Shown here: one piece after another, positions 9,313-17,889 of the stretch
How positions within the stretch are numbered: the first letter of the stretch is position 1
Layout: each line of letters opens with the position of its first letter
Source: a bacterium
GTDB taxonomy: Bacteria; Armatimonadota; UBA5829
Length of the DNA stretch: 64,000 bases
NCBI GenBank assembly: GCA_021371935.1
Contig: JAJFVF010000011.1
Span: 1 to 64,000 of the forward strand
Direction of reading: 5' to 3'
Notes under the pieces: generated by a model
Seen by the model: the letters and a program-made list of their open reading frames with translations, nothing else
Databases searched by the model: none
Told to the model about the DNA's origin: nothing
Translations under genes and position numbers: made by a program

Positions 9313-10368
9313 ATGGACGCACAAGGCTTGCTTGAGGCATATATAAACTCTCCGGGCGCTTCCGGCGACAAATACTGGGAAAGACTTTCTGACGTTGTCA
9401 GGGACCTCGTGCACAGGTCTGTCGGTAAGCGTGAAGTTGCCGACCTCGAGGACTTCGAGGAGGACTGCATTCTTGCGATCTGGACGAAGATAAATATGCT
9501 CAAGCTCGGGCAGTCCGAAACAAGAATCGATAATTTCGAGGCATTCATCAGACGCGCCGTCCACAACCGCTACTGTGATGCAATCCGCCGCAAGCGCCCG
9601 ACTTGGTATAATCTCAAACTCGAGCTGCTTGAAATCTTCTCAGGCAAGGCAAATATCGAAGGCTTTGCACTCTGGCAAAACCCCGAGACCGGCGCGCGAA
9701 TATGCGGTTATGCCGATTGGCAGGGTTCATCAAAGCTTGCGAGCGCAAAATGCCGCGAGATAGTCGATGACCAGCCGGCTTTTTGCAGCAAACATCTCAA
9801 TAACCGTGATCCCCAGGAACTGGCTACTTATGAACTGGCCGCCGCTGTCTTTGACTGCTGCGGAGGACCTGTTGATATCGATGCGCTCACGAGCTGCCTC
9901 ACCGATCTCAAGCAGATTCGCAGTATGGAACCGCTTTCAATAGATTCTCAGCCTGACGGTGACGATGAGAGCGGTGCGCCATTGGAGTGGCTGGTCTCGC
10001 CTGACTCCGACGTAGAGAAACAGGTTGTTGATTCGGGTTGGTTTGCCCATGTCATAGATTGGTTCTGGAAGGAGTTCGTCCAACTGTCGATCAAACAGCG
10101 CAAAGCGCTGCTCTATGGCATGGCCGGCGACCAGGTCATGGCTCTCGGCACGTCTATCGGGCTGAATGAAGTTGCAAAATCTCTGGAAATAAGTTCTCGC
10201 GAGCTTGCGGTGTTGATAAACAAGCTGCCGGTGCCGGATGCAATCACTGCGGATGAGCTTGGCATTCAAGCGAGGGCGGTGCCGAGTGTGCGGTTCAAAG
10301 CCTGGGGCAGAATTCGCCGCCGGACAAAGAAATCCGCGCTCTCGGTCGATGAAGAATTAACTGTTTAG
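9313..10368 (+). CDS. Sigma-70 family factor, large ECF-like
   Basis: A 351-residue sigma factor. Residues about 20-100 match region 2: LEDFEEDCILAIWTKI, then DNFEAFIRRAVHNRYCDAIRRKRP, the -10-recognition helix pattern. A region 4-like helix-turn-helix follows after residue 250 (LSIKQRKALLYG, then IGLNEVAKSLEISSRELAVLINKL). Between them is an unusual insert of about 110 residues with several cysteines and a CGYADWQ motif, so the protein is much longer than a normal ECF sigma (about 180-200 residues). GAGG precedes the ATG. It sits 80 bp after the TPR-CHAT gene and before the anti-sigma gene, which identifies its likely regulator. Confidence 0.75.
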   Translation: MDAQGLLEAYINSPGASGDKYWERLSDVVRDLVHRSVGKREVADLEDFEEDCILAIWTKINMLKLGQSETRIDNFEAFIRRAVHNRYCDAIRRKRPTWYNLKLELLEIFSGKANIEGFALWQNPETGARICGYADWQGSSKLASAKCREIVDDQPAFCSKHLNNRDPQELATYELAAAVFDCCGGPVDIDALTSCLTDLKQIRSMEPLSIDSQPDGDDESGAPLEWLVSPDSDVEKQVVDSGWFAHVIDWFWKEFVQLSIKQRKALLYGMAGDQVMALGTSIGLNEVAKSLEISSRELAVLINKLPVPDAITADELGIQARAVPSVRFKAWGRIRRRTKKSALSVDEELTV

Positions 10369-10527
10369 TATATTGTATTGGTTATTTTGGTCGAATCAAT
10401 ACTTGTTGTTGATCTGAAATGTCCTGATGGTCGTGGGTATTCCTGCCCTTTTACGGTCAGGGTGGGGCATTACCGGTAAAAATTACAGTTTCTTAAGCCG
10501 ATATATTTTCTGGCAACATTTGTATTT

Positions 10528-10558
10528 TTGACACGTCTCAACTAATCGTAGGTACAAT
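10528..10558 (+). promoter_or_regulatory. Promoter immediately upstream of the anti-sigma gene
   Basis: A perfect TTGACA (10528-10533) and TACAAT (10553-10558) separated by 19 bp. The -10 box ends only 3 bp before the ATG at 10562. The expected transcription start therefore falls on or just past the start codon, implying a leaderless or near-leaderless mRNA, or use of a later start. Confidence 0.5.
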
Positions 10559-10561
10559 GCG

Positions 10562-11872
10562 ATGAAATGCATAGATGAAAAAGAAATGAAAATCTACGTT
10601 GAGGGCAAGCTCGATCCCGAGAGGATGGTTGAGATTGACGAGCATATCAGCTCGTGTCCCGATTGCCGGTCTGCAGTCAGCGATATGTTGTCGCTGAAAA
10701 AGGCTGCCGCCGGGTTGGGCGCATCTCTGCTTGGTGTGGACGACTGCCCTGAATACGAGGATATATCGGCATTTGTGGACGGCACGCTTGAGCCGGATAA
10801 GATGGCGTGGATACGGTCGCACATAAATTTGTGTGAGGCCTGCTATAGCGATGTCGAACGCATTCGTGAGATGCGGTCGCATGCCTCTCTTCGTGAGAAG
10901 ATAGTGGTTCGTCCGATGTCGAATCGAGACGCGGCACGTCAGGGTTTCGGCCTTTGGAAGCGGGTAGTCACGGGTTTTGCAGGCGCGGCAGTAATAGCGG
11001 CAGCGGTTTTCGCGATAGGCACATTTACTTCAGCGCCCGAATCTCCGACAATGGTGGCGTCTAAACCGTCCATAGTCGGTCATGTCAAACCCAATGTCTC
11101 AACGCCCGACAGCAATGCTGCAGAGGTGAAGCCGAATGTCACTGCACCATCCACAAAGCCGGACACAGTCGCCGCCAATCCCGAATCCAGGCCAAGTATC
11201 ATACTCCGGGACGGGAAGTATAGTGTAATAAAGAGTAATGGGCGTATGGTTCTGGCTGATGCAAGTGGTGCTCCGAGGACGGCTCTTGAGGCCAAGATAG
11301 CGGCTTCCATAGACGAAAAACTCAGGACCGGCAAGGTGAAGTTAGCGAAGACGGCGCAGTATGCTATGGCAGATGTGCATCTGCGAGGCAGCGAGTCGGG
11401 CTATACACCTTCCCCGGATGCTCCGAAGCCGGTCGCACCGATAGGCAAGGTAATAATGTCTGACAGGCCCACACTTACCTGGTCCAAGGTAGACTTGGCT
11501 GATTCCTATAGAGTCCGCATATACGATTCAAAATCTCAGCTTGTAAGCGAAATCGTGACTAATATGAACTCTATCACACTGCGCAAACCGCTCGCGAGAG
11601 GCGAATGGTATGCTTGGCGTGTCGGTGTAAGGTTCAGTGAGAGCGATTCTTGGGCTGATTCCGCGCGGGCTGAGTTTCAGGTGCTCTCTTCCGATGGTTA
11701 TTCATCGATACAGAGGATAAAGAGAACACTTCCCGGCTCGCACATTGCGCTTGGGGCGGCATATGAGTCGGTTGGTCTTTATGAAGAGGCCAGGCAGGAG
11801 TATAGAGCTGTAAGGCGTTCAAATCCGAACTCCGCTCTAGCCAAAAAAATGCTCTACAACACATCCAAGTAA
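10562..11872 (+). CDS. Membrane anti-sigma factor with two zinc fingers
   Basis: A 436-residue protein. The N-terminus carries two zf-HC2 (ZAS) fingers: Cys3...His28-x3-Cys32-x2-Cys35 and Cys62...His87-x3-Cys91-x2-Cys94. A single transmembrane helix follows at about 135-155 (VVTGFAGAAVIAAAVFAIG). Beyond it is a Pro/Thr-rich linker, a Fn3-like segment (PTLTWSKVDLADSYRVRIYD, WYAWRV) and C-terminal TPR-like helices (HIALGAAYESVGLYEEARQEY). This is the architecture of a transmembrane anti-sigma factor with an external sensing part. Cys3 is needed as a zinc ligand, which fixes the start at 10562. It probably holds the upstream sigma factor; its external part is a candidate CHAT protease target. 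Confidence 0.8.
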   Translation: MKCIDEKEMKIYVEGKLDPERMVEIDEHISSCPDCRSAVSDMLSLKKAAAGLGASLLGVDDCPEYEDISAFVDGTLEPDKMAWIRSHINLCEACYSDVERIREMRSHASLREKIVVRPMSNRDAARQGFGLWKRVVTGFAGAAVIAAAVFAIGTFTSAPESPTMVASKPSIVGHVKPNVSTPDSNAAEVKPNVTAPSTKPDTVAANPESRPSIILRDGKYSVIKSNGRMVLADASGAPRTALEAKIAASIDEKLRTGKVKLAKTAQYAMADVHLRGSESGYTPSPDAPKPVAPIGKVIMSDRPTLTWSKVDLADSYRVRIYDSKSQLVSEIVTNMNSITLRKPLARGEWYAWRVGVRFSESDSWADSARAEFQVLSSDGYSSIQRIKRTLPGSHIALGAAYESVGLYEEARQEYRAVRRSNPNSALAKKMLYNTSK

Positions 11873-11912
11873 TAAATGTAAATACTCAATCTAAAATCCA
11901 AAATATAAAATC

Positions 11913-11943
11913 AAATGGCTCGTTTGTGGCGAGCCATTTTTTT
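11913..11943 (+). terminator. Rho-independent terminator after the anti-sigma gene
   Basis: A 10-bp perfect stem (AAATGGCTCG with CGAGCCATTT), 7-nt loop and a run of T residues, 40 bp after the anti-sigma stop. It closes the CHAT/sigma/anti-sigma transcription unit. Confidence 0.9.
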
Positions 11944-12019
11944 GCGTCATGGTGTTGTTTTCGAGGCATTGTGCAGGGGTAAAGTTGCATGCCTATCACG
12001 GGCTGGGAGGATGCCGATT

Positions 12020-12919
12020 ATGAATACTGCAAACAGACAGAGGCGCCCGAGCGCGCCTAATATCGTCCATAAGATTTCGACCATAGGCCCGAGGATAATA
12101 TCCCGGGCCTTTTTTATTGCTAAACTTGTAGGTGTCATATATCTACTGTATCTATTGAGTATCATCGCATCCGAGTTCAAGAATGTATCATCCAAGCTGA
12201 ACAATATTGAACACATGGCGCGTGATATCAACCGAATGTCGAGCAAACTGTCGTCAATGGACAAGACAAATGCCGGGATCATACGGATGGAAAGGTATAT
12301 GCGTTATATACCTTTGATGGCGGACACCGGCAAAAAGGCTCTCGATCAATCGAGCGCAATGAATCTGAAGGTCGACCAAATGAATTTGCGTCTGATCGGC
12401 GCAAACGCTTCAATGACTGGCAGTGCGGGCATGCTGATGGATGTATCGAGCGGTCTCTACGGCATTAACGGTGAGATACGTCGTATGCGAGCATCGGTGG
12501 AGCATATGGCATCCGGGCTTCCCGAATTGAGCGGTATGCAGCAGATTATGGAGCAGACCAACGCAAGTCTTATCAGGGCTTCGACATGCATGCAGGATGT
12601 AAGCACCGGGATCGATGATATCGGGGGTGATTTCGGTGAAATGCGCGAGCTTCTCAAGGGGATGAGCATGCAGTTTACGATCCTGCCTGAGATGAAGCAG
12701 AGTCTGGACACGACAAATGACCGGCTCACTGCCGCATTTACAGCGATGGAGCCGCTCAGCAATGATATTCCAGCGTTCAGGGCTTCATTGCAGGAGATTA
12801 ACGAGACCAGCCGCCAGATGAACCAGACGACACAGGAAATGTCAGCCGGTCTCAAGAAAGCGCACAAACAGGGAATATTTGGTTTAGCTGTGCTCACCGC
12901 CACTGGCTTGGCTCATTAG
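12020..12919 (+). CDS. Membrane-anchored coiled-coil protein
   Basis: A 299-residue protein of unrecognised family. A basic N-terminal tail of about 30 residues (RQRRPSAPNIVHK) precedes one transmembrane helix (AFFIAKLVGVIYLLYLLSII). The remainder is almost wholly coiled coil, rich in Met, Ser and Asn with heptad spacing (MARDINRMSSKLSSMDKTNA, and LPEMKQSLDTTNDRLTAAFT). It ends in a short hydrophobic tail (GIFGLAVLTATG). The composition resembles the helical stalks of MCE-like or chemoreceptor-like proteins, but no signature of either is present. The start at 12020 is preferred because GGGAGG lies about 10 bp upstream. A terminator separates it from the anti-sigma gene. Confidence 0.6.
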   Translation: MNTANRQRRPSAPNIVHKISTIGPRIISRAFFIAKLVGVIYLLYLLSIIASEFKNVSSKLNNIEHMARDINRMSSKLSSMDKTNAGIIRMERYMRYIPLMADTGKKALDQSSAMNLKVDQMNLRLIGANASMTGSAGMLMDVSSGLYGINGEIRRMRASVEHMASGLPELSGMQQIMEQTNASLIRASTCMQDVSTGIDDIGGDFGEMRELLKGMSMQFTILPEMKQSLDTTNDRLTAAFTAMEPLSNDIPAFRASLQEINETSRQMNQTTQEMSAGLKKAHKQGIFGLAVLTATGLAH

Positions 12920-12972
12920 CCTGCGTTTGGTTATGGTATTTGTCGTAATTGTGTCTTATTTTCTGAAAAGGC

Positions 12973-13001
12973 TTGACTTTAGCGTGCGTGCATGGTAGAT
13001 A
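12973..13001 (+). promoter_or_regulatory. Promoter of the OB-fold/C39-like cluster
   Basis: TTGACT (12973-12978) and TAGATA (12996-13001) with ideal 17-bp spacing, about 60 bp upstream of the chosen start at 13062. Confidence 0.5.
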
Positions 13002-13061
13002 TGAAGTTACTTGAAAGTGCAGAAAGCTGCGCCGATAAGCGCGGCCATATGGGAGCGTGAC

Positions 13062-14309
13062 ATGAATCGACACAAATCAGTTTTATTTGTATTAATTGTT
13101 GGGCTTTTGGTTCTACCGACATTGTCATATGCGCAGCTTGGTGTAAAGGATCTTAATGTAGGTGACGCGGTAGACCTCAGTGGTGTCCGCATCACGGCAA
13201 TCGGTGGAACCGGAGGAATAACCACTGATTACGGTTACATCGAGGATGCGAACCGTATAGAGGGTGCAAGATTTTATATATCTTCGCTGACGGCCAAAGG
13301 TGTCGGCATTGGCGACGAGATTACTATTTCCGGGACCATTGCCCAGGACACCATCGGCAAGTATATCAATATCGGCACCATAGAAAAGACCGGGGCATAT
13401 GTGCCGTTGGAAGCATATGCCATGAACAATACTGCACTGGCCGAGGAAAACGCGAGGGGACTTTTTGTGCTGACGTGGGGAAAGGTAAAGAGCAGCAGCA
13501 CCACTTATTTCACCATCAATGATGGAGGCTCCACTCAGATCAAGGTCTATTGCGGCTCGATGACCAAGCCGACTGTTGGCCAGGTAGTGCGGGTTCGAGG
13601 CATAGCAGGCGGGACCAATTTGTATATGAGGAGAGAGTACACTGATTGGGTATACGCAAGCAGTGAATTCCATGCTCTTCCTTTGCCGGGCAAGTATAGA
13701 TATCCTCGTGAGTGGCTTGTTCTGGGTCCGTTCAAGGATGCGAGCCATACCAACGATTACGAACTGCTGGATGTTGATTTCATAAAGGCATATACGGGCA
13801 TTGACGAGTATGCGGCAACGCCAAAGGCGGGCGATACAGTAGGGGGCAATACCTGGACTCGAGTGAAGAGTCAGTTTGACATACTTCCTCTCGACAGTGT
13901 GCTTGCTCCTGCGGATGTCGAACACGCCGTGATCTATGTTCACTTATATATATGGTCGCAGACCGAGGGTCCCAGTGTTTATATGAATGCCGGATGCAAC
14001 GATTGGTTCAGGGTCTGGCTCAACGGTGATGATCCCGACAATACAACTCCCGAGATTTTGCGGATCGACCAGGGTGATTGTTCAACAGGTCGCGGTGTAG
14101 TATTTGGCGATGACGGTCCATTTGCGATCACTCTGCACGCCGGTCTAAACAGCCTTATGTTCAAGATAGTCAACCAGACCGATCTGACCGGTTTGTGCTG
14201 CCAGTTCACTCAATATACTGCATCGAGCGTTCGTGGTTATGGTGGTTTCTCTGCATACACAGCAACCGGTCTGGGCTATGTATTGAATAGCCCGGATACG
14301 GAGGAATGA
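13062..14309 (+). CDS. Secreted OB-fold-like protein heading the C39-like cluster
   Basis: A 415-residue exported protein: the signal peptide ends near LSYA-QL. Two successive OB-fold-like (tRNA_anti/DUF5689-type) segments follow. The first is about residues 20-115 (LNVGDAVDLSGVRITAIG, then GIGDEITISGTIA); the second is about 125-195 (GLFVLTWGKVKSSSTTYFTI, then PTVGQVVRVRGIAGG). The C-terminal half (YPREWLVLGPFKD, VYLHLYIW, DWFRVWLNGD) resembles beta-sandwich, PA14/NPCBM-like modules found with carbohydrate-active enzymes. The start is set by GGGAGC and the signal peptide. The stop overlaps the first ATG of the next gene, so it is probably co-expressed with the four papain-fold genes. Ligand unknown. 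Confidence 0.6.
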   Translation: MNRHKSVLFVLIVGLLVLPTLSYAQLGVKDLNVGDAVDLSGVRITAIGGTGGITTDYGYIEDANRIEGARFYISSLTAKGVGIGDEITISGTIAQDTIGKYINIGTIEKTGAYVPLEAYAMNNTALAEENARGLFVLTWGKVKSSSTTYFTINDGGSTQIKVYCGSMTKPTVGQVVRVRGIAGGTNLYMRREYTDWVYASSEFHALPLPGKYRYPREWLVLGPFKDASHTNDYELLDVDFIKAYTGIDEYAATPKAGDTVGGNTWTRVKSQFDILPLDSVLAPADVEHAVIYVHLYIWSQTEGPSVYMNAGCNDWFRVWLNGDDPDNTTPEILRIDQGDCSTGRGVVFGDDGPFAITLHAGLNSLMFKIVNQTDLTGLCCQFTQYTASSVRGYGGFSAYTATGLGYVLNSPDTEE

Positions 14310-14311
14310 AC

Positions 14312-15397
14312 ATGTGGCCCAGACTTGCGCTTATTTGTGTTCTTCTGTCTGTCGGGGTAAGCTCCGATGCACTTGAGAGCGGGTGTTCACCAGTGACGAA
14401 TCTTGCTTCGGGCATCACTCCAAGCGTCACGGTAGTAAACAATGACGCCAACCTGGCATATGAGGGTGAGTCACTTTCCGACATAACCGACGGGTCACTG
14501 GTATATACGATGCCGAGTTTGCGGCAGGAAGACGGCTGTGTGGGTTGGCGAAATTCTGTTAGTGGTCGAACGATGACGGTAACGGTGCAGATAAACCTGG
14601 GTTCAAACTGTGCTGTAAACTCGATACGCTACAACCCGGGGAATTTGCCATTGTCAACTTTGGCCGCGGACACAATGACCACTCCGTTTGGGACCACTAG
14701 TGTAAATGGAGTGCCAAACGCCTGGACCACGCAATATGCGACGACTACTATAGAGACCTCAACTGTTACAATTACGTTGAAGAAGAAAAACACGGCTGCA
14801 AACAGGAACTGGATGTTTATCGGTGAGATCGAAGTATACGGGACGGTCATTGAGCCTCCTCCTCCGCCGACTCAGGTAATTCTCGGCGTATCTTTCCTAA
14901 AGCAGTTTTATACATATAATGGCGGTGACTGCGGCCATGCCAGTTGTGGTCCGGCATCTTTGTCGATGTGCGCCTGCTATGTTTTGGGTAGGACTCCGAC
15001 ATATCTGGACATAGTGAATGTATGGTCATACCTCGGACGCGATACCTGTGGCAACGAATCATCGGGAACCAGCCTCACGGAGTTGAGAAATGCGGCGCGT
15101 GGCTGGCCGTTCGGGTTGAGCAATGTGTATAAGTCCACACTGACTCTTCAGGGCGTCAAAAACGAGATTACCGCCGGTCGGCCGGTACTTGTTCATGTGC
15201 AGTGCAGCTATCTGTCAAATAGAGGATATTCATACACTGGAGGCCATTATATTGCCGCTGTCGGATATGACACGGGATACCTTATCTGCAATGATCCGGG
15301 CACATATCTTGGCGAGCACAAGTATTATTCCGACTCAGATATGACCGGAGCAATGGCTTACTATGGCAATGAGGTGCTGCGCGGTTTTTATCAATAG
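14312..15397 (+). CDS. Secreted C39-like papain-fold protein 1, discoidin-like N-terminus
   Basis: A 361-residue secreted protein. After the signal peptide, residues about 25-185 form a discoidin/F5-8C-like beta sandwich (LAYEGESLSDITDGS, GCVGWRNSVSGRTMTVTVQI, then WMFIGEIEVYG). A Pro-rich linker leads to a C39-like peptidase domain with the active-site Cys in ASCGPAS (Cys212), His in GGHYIAA (His312) and the following NDPG. C39-like secreted domains act as cysteine peptidases or transferases, while discoidin modules bind glycans or surfaces. The start at 14312 rather than 14306 gives correct spacing from GGAGG. It is the first of four paralogues in tandem; the target is unknown. Confidence 0.75.
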   Translation: MWPRLALICVLLSVGVSSDALESGCSPVTNLASGITPSVTVVNNDANLAYEGESLSDITDGSLVYTMPSLRQEDGCVGWRNSVSGRTMTVTVQINLGSNCAVNSIRYNPGNLPLSTLAADTMTTPFGTTSVNGVPNAWTTQYATTTIETSTVTITLKKKNTAANRNWMFIGEIEVYGTVIEPPPPPTQVILGVSFLKQFYTYNGGDCGHASCGPASLSMCACYVLGRTPTYLDIVNVWSYLGRDTCGNESSGTSLTELRNAARGWPFGLSNVYKSTLTLQGVKNEITAGRPVLVHVQCSYLSNRGYSYTGGHYIAAVGYDTGYLICNDPGTYLGEHKYYSDSDMTGAMAYYGNEVLRGFYQ

Positions 15398-15445
15398 AGG
15401 TTGGGCTTATTCGTATATTGATGATATGTGGATGAGGGAACTCAG

Positions 15446-16588
15446 ATGAAAAAAATATTTTATAGTTTCTGTGCTTTATGTGTATTGCTGTTGATGGTAA
15501 CATCATGTGTGGTGGCTGACTCTGTATGTCAGAACGACACGAATCTTGCCCTGGGCAAATCTGTCAGCCTAACAGTTGTAAATAATGACGGCAATCTTGC
15601 ATATGAGGGTGAGTCATCTTCGGACATCACCGACGGTTCGCTGGCATATATCGACCCCAGTCAAAGGCAGGAGGACGGATGTGTCGGCTGGAAAAACAGT
15701 GTCAGTGGTCGGACCATGACTGTTGCGGTCACCATCGATCTGGGGGTGGCCTGCAACATCACCGCAATTCGCTATAATAAAGGCAACACTCCTTCTGCTG
15801 GAATGGCTGCAGATACGATTACCACAACCTTGGGCAAAACGAGCGTCAACACCGGCAGCTCTGGTGCATGGACTACGCACTATGCTGCCGCCGCAGTCGA
15901 GTCTTCAGCAGTAACAATAACTCTGACCAAGACCAACACCGGCACCGATAGTGACTGGATGTTTATAGGTGAGATAGAAGTGTATGGATCAGTTGTAGTG
16001 GTTCCTCCTCCGCCTGTCGGCACATTGCTGCCGGTGACATTCCTGGGGCAGCACTTCAGTGATGCTTACTGCTCCGATGGTGGGGGCGGCAGTTGCGGTC
16101 CTGCGTCGCTTGCCATGTGTGCAGCCTACACGCTGGGAAGAGCGCCTGTAGTCGACGATATCAAAAAAGTGTGGTCATACATTCATGGCCATCCAAGCAC
16201 ATACGATTACAGCTATGAATGCGGCAATGACATGACCGGCACCAGCTTGACTCAGCTCAGGAATGCTGCTCGCGGCTGGCCTTTTGGACTGGGCAATGTC
16301 TCATATGTTTACATCAGCACGCTGCAGACGATATGGAACGAGCTGGATGCCGGCCGTCCAATGGTAGTGCATGTGGTTTGCTCACATCTGTCGAATCGTC
16401 CATATGATTGGAAAGGCGGACATTATGTGGCTGTTATAGGCTATGATGAGGACCACATAATTTGCCATGATCCCATAAATTCTTACGGCACACAGATATA
16501 CTATGACAATGACGATATGTTGGCTGCCATCCTGGATGATTGCAGCGGCACGTGCAACGTCGGCGGTCTGCGTTACTTCTACCAATAA
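15446..16588 (+). CDS. Secreted C39-like papain-fold protein 2
   Basis: A 380-residue paralogue of its neighbours. The signal sequence (MKKIFYSFCALCVLLLM, then TSC) could also be a lipoprotein signal with Cys near residue 21. The discoidin-like domain (LAYEGESSSDITDGS, GWKNSVSGRTM, DWMFIGEIEVYG) and linker VVVPPPPVG follow. The C39-like domain has Cys in GSCGPAS, His in GGHYVAV and HDPI. Its catalytic half carries an insert (HGHPSTYDYSYECGND) and is the most divergent of the first three copies. Its N-terminal half is nearly identical in DNA to that of the next gene. The start is chosen for signal peptide and GAGGGA spacing. Confidence 0.75.
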   Translation: MKKIFYSFCALCVLLLMVTSCVVADSVCQNDTNLALGKSVSLTVVNNDGNLAYEGESSSDITDGSLAYIDPSQRQEDGCVGWKNSVSGRTMTVAVTIDLGVACNITAIRYNKGNTPSAGMAADTITTTLGKTSVNTGSSGAWTTHYAAAAVESSAVTITLTKTNTGTDSDWMFIGEIEVYGSVVVVPPPPVGTLLPVTFLGQHFSDAYCSDGGGGSCGPASLAMCAAYTLGRAPVVDDIKKVWSYIHGHPSTYDYSYECGNDMTGTSLTQLRNAARGWPFGLGNVSYVYISTLQTIWNELDAGRPMVVHVVCSHLSNRPYDWKGGHYVAVIGYDEDHIICHDPINSYGTQIYYDNDDMLAAILDDCSGTCNVGGLRYFYQ

Positions 16589-16677
16589 TTACTTGAGCTG
16601 CAGCGGTGACATAGCTGATCCGTATCAGTTAATTAGTGTCAAGCTTGTTCGGATGTAGTGTGGTTGAGGAGATTCGG

Positions 16678-17778
16678 TTGAAAAGGTTGTTATATTCTGG
16701 CAGCGCTCTATGTGTATTTTTACTAGTGATGGCGAATATCGCCTCGGCCTCTATTTGTCAGAACGATACGAATCTTGTTTTGGGCAAGTCGGTGACCGTA
16801 GCTGTCGTAAATAATGATGCGGCCCTGGCCTATGAAGGCGAGTCATCTTCGGACATCACCGACGGTTCGCTGGTGTATATCGACCCCAGCCAAAGGCAGG
16901 AGGACGGCTGTGTCGGCTGGAAAAACAGTGTCAGTGGCCGGACTATGACTGTTGTTGTGGATATCGATCTGGGGGTGGCCTGCAACATCACCGCAATTCG
17001 CTACAATAAAGGCAACACCCCTTCTGCCGGAATGGCTGCCGATACGATTACCACTTCTTTGGGCACAACCAGCATAAATACGGGCACTTCTGGTGCATGG
17101 ACCACGCAATATGCCGCAGCCGCAGTCGAGTCTTCAACAGTAACGATAACTCTGACCAAGACCAACACAGGCGCCGATAGTGACTGGATGTTTATAGGTG
17201 AGATCGAGGTGTATGGCAGTGTAGTTACGACGCCTGTAGAGGAACCCCCGACCTCAGTTCTGCTGAATGTGCCGTTTTTGGAGCAATTTTACTCACTCAA
17301 CGGCAGTAGTTGCGGCAACGGCAGTTGTGGTCCTGCGTCGTTGTCGATGTGTGCATGTTATGTATTGGGAAGGTCTGCAACCTATCTGGATATAGTGAAT
17401 GTTTGGTCATTTCTGGGTCGCGACACATGCGGCAACGACTCATCCGGGACCAGTCTGACGGAGTTAGCGAATGCTGCTCGCGGTTGGCCATTTGGCTTGA
17501 GCAATGTGTATCGCTCCACGCTGACATTGCAGGGTGTCAAAGATGAACTTGCAGCGGGTCGGCCTGTGGTAGTTCATGTCCAGGCGGGTTATTTGACAAC
17601 CCGCAAGTACACGTATACCGGTGGCCACTATATTGCCGCAATAGGTTATGATGAGGATCATATTATCTGCAACGATCCCGGCACGATGAATGGAGAGCGG
17701 TGCAATTATTCCAATGAGGATATGACTGCTGCAATGGCGTATAAAGGAAATGGCGTATTGCGCGGTTTTTATCAGTAA
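16678..17778 (+). CDS. Secreted C39-like papain-fold protein 3, mosaic copy
   Basis: A 366-residue paralogue starting at TTG (16678), with TTGAGGAG about 8 bp upstream and a signal peptide ending IASAS. The discoidin-like half is almost the same as in copy 2 (IDPSQRQEDGCVGWKNSVSG, then NKGNTPSAGMAADTITT). The catalytic half instead follows copy 1 (CGPASLSMCACYVLGR, TYLDIVNVWSFLGRDTCGN, AARGWPFGLSNVYRSTLTLQ). Active-site Cys (GSCGPAS), His (GGHYIAA) and NDPG are intact. The switch in ancestry part-way through suggests recombination between neighbours. Confidence 0.75.
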   Translation: MKRLLYSGSALCVFLLVMANIASASICQNDTNLVLGKSVTVAVVNNDAALAYEGESSSDITDGSLVYIDPSQRQEDGCVGWKNSVSGRTMTVVVDIDLGVACNITAIRYNKGNTPSAGMAADTITTSLGTTSINTGTSGAWTTQYAAAAVESSTVTITLTKTNTGADSDWMFIGEIEVYGSVVTTPVEEPPTSVLLNVPFLEQFYSLNGSSCGNGSCGPASLSMCACYVLGRSATYLDIVNVWSFLGRDTCGNDSSGTSLTELANAARGWPFGLSNVYRSTLTLQGVKDELAAGRPVVVHVQAGYLTTRKYTYTGGHYIAAIGYDEDHIICNDPGTMNGERCNYSNEDMTAAMAYKGNGVLRGFYQ

Positions 17779-17889
17779 ACAAGGAGAACCACATACAACA
17801 AATATAATATATAATGTATAAAATTAGTTGCATGGTTCCGGTATACCGGACAGGGAGAGAGGCTGTGCTAATGTATTGGAGGAAACAAG

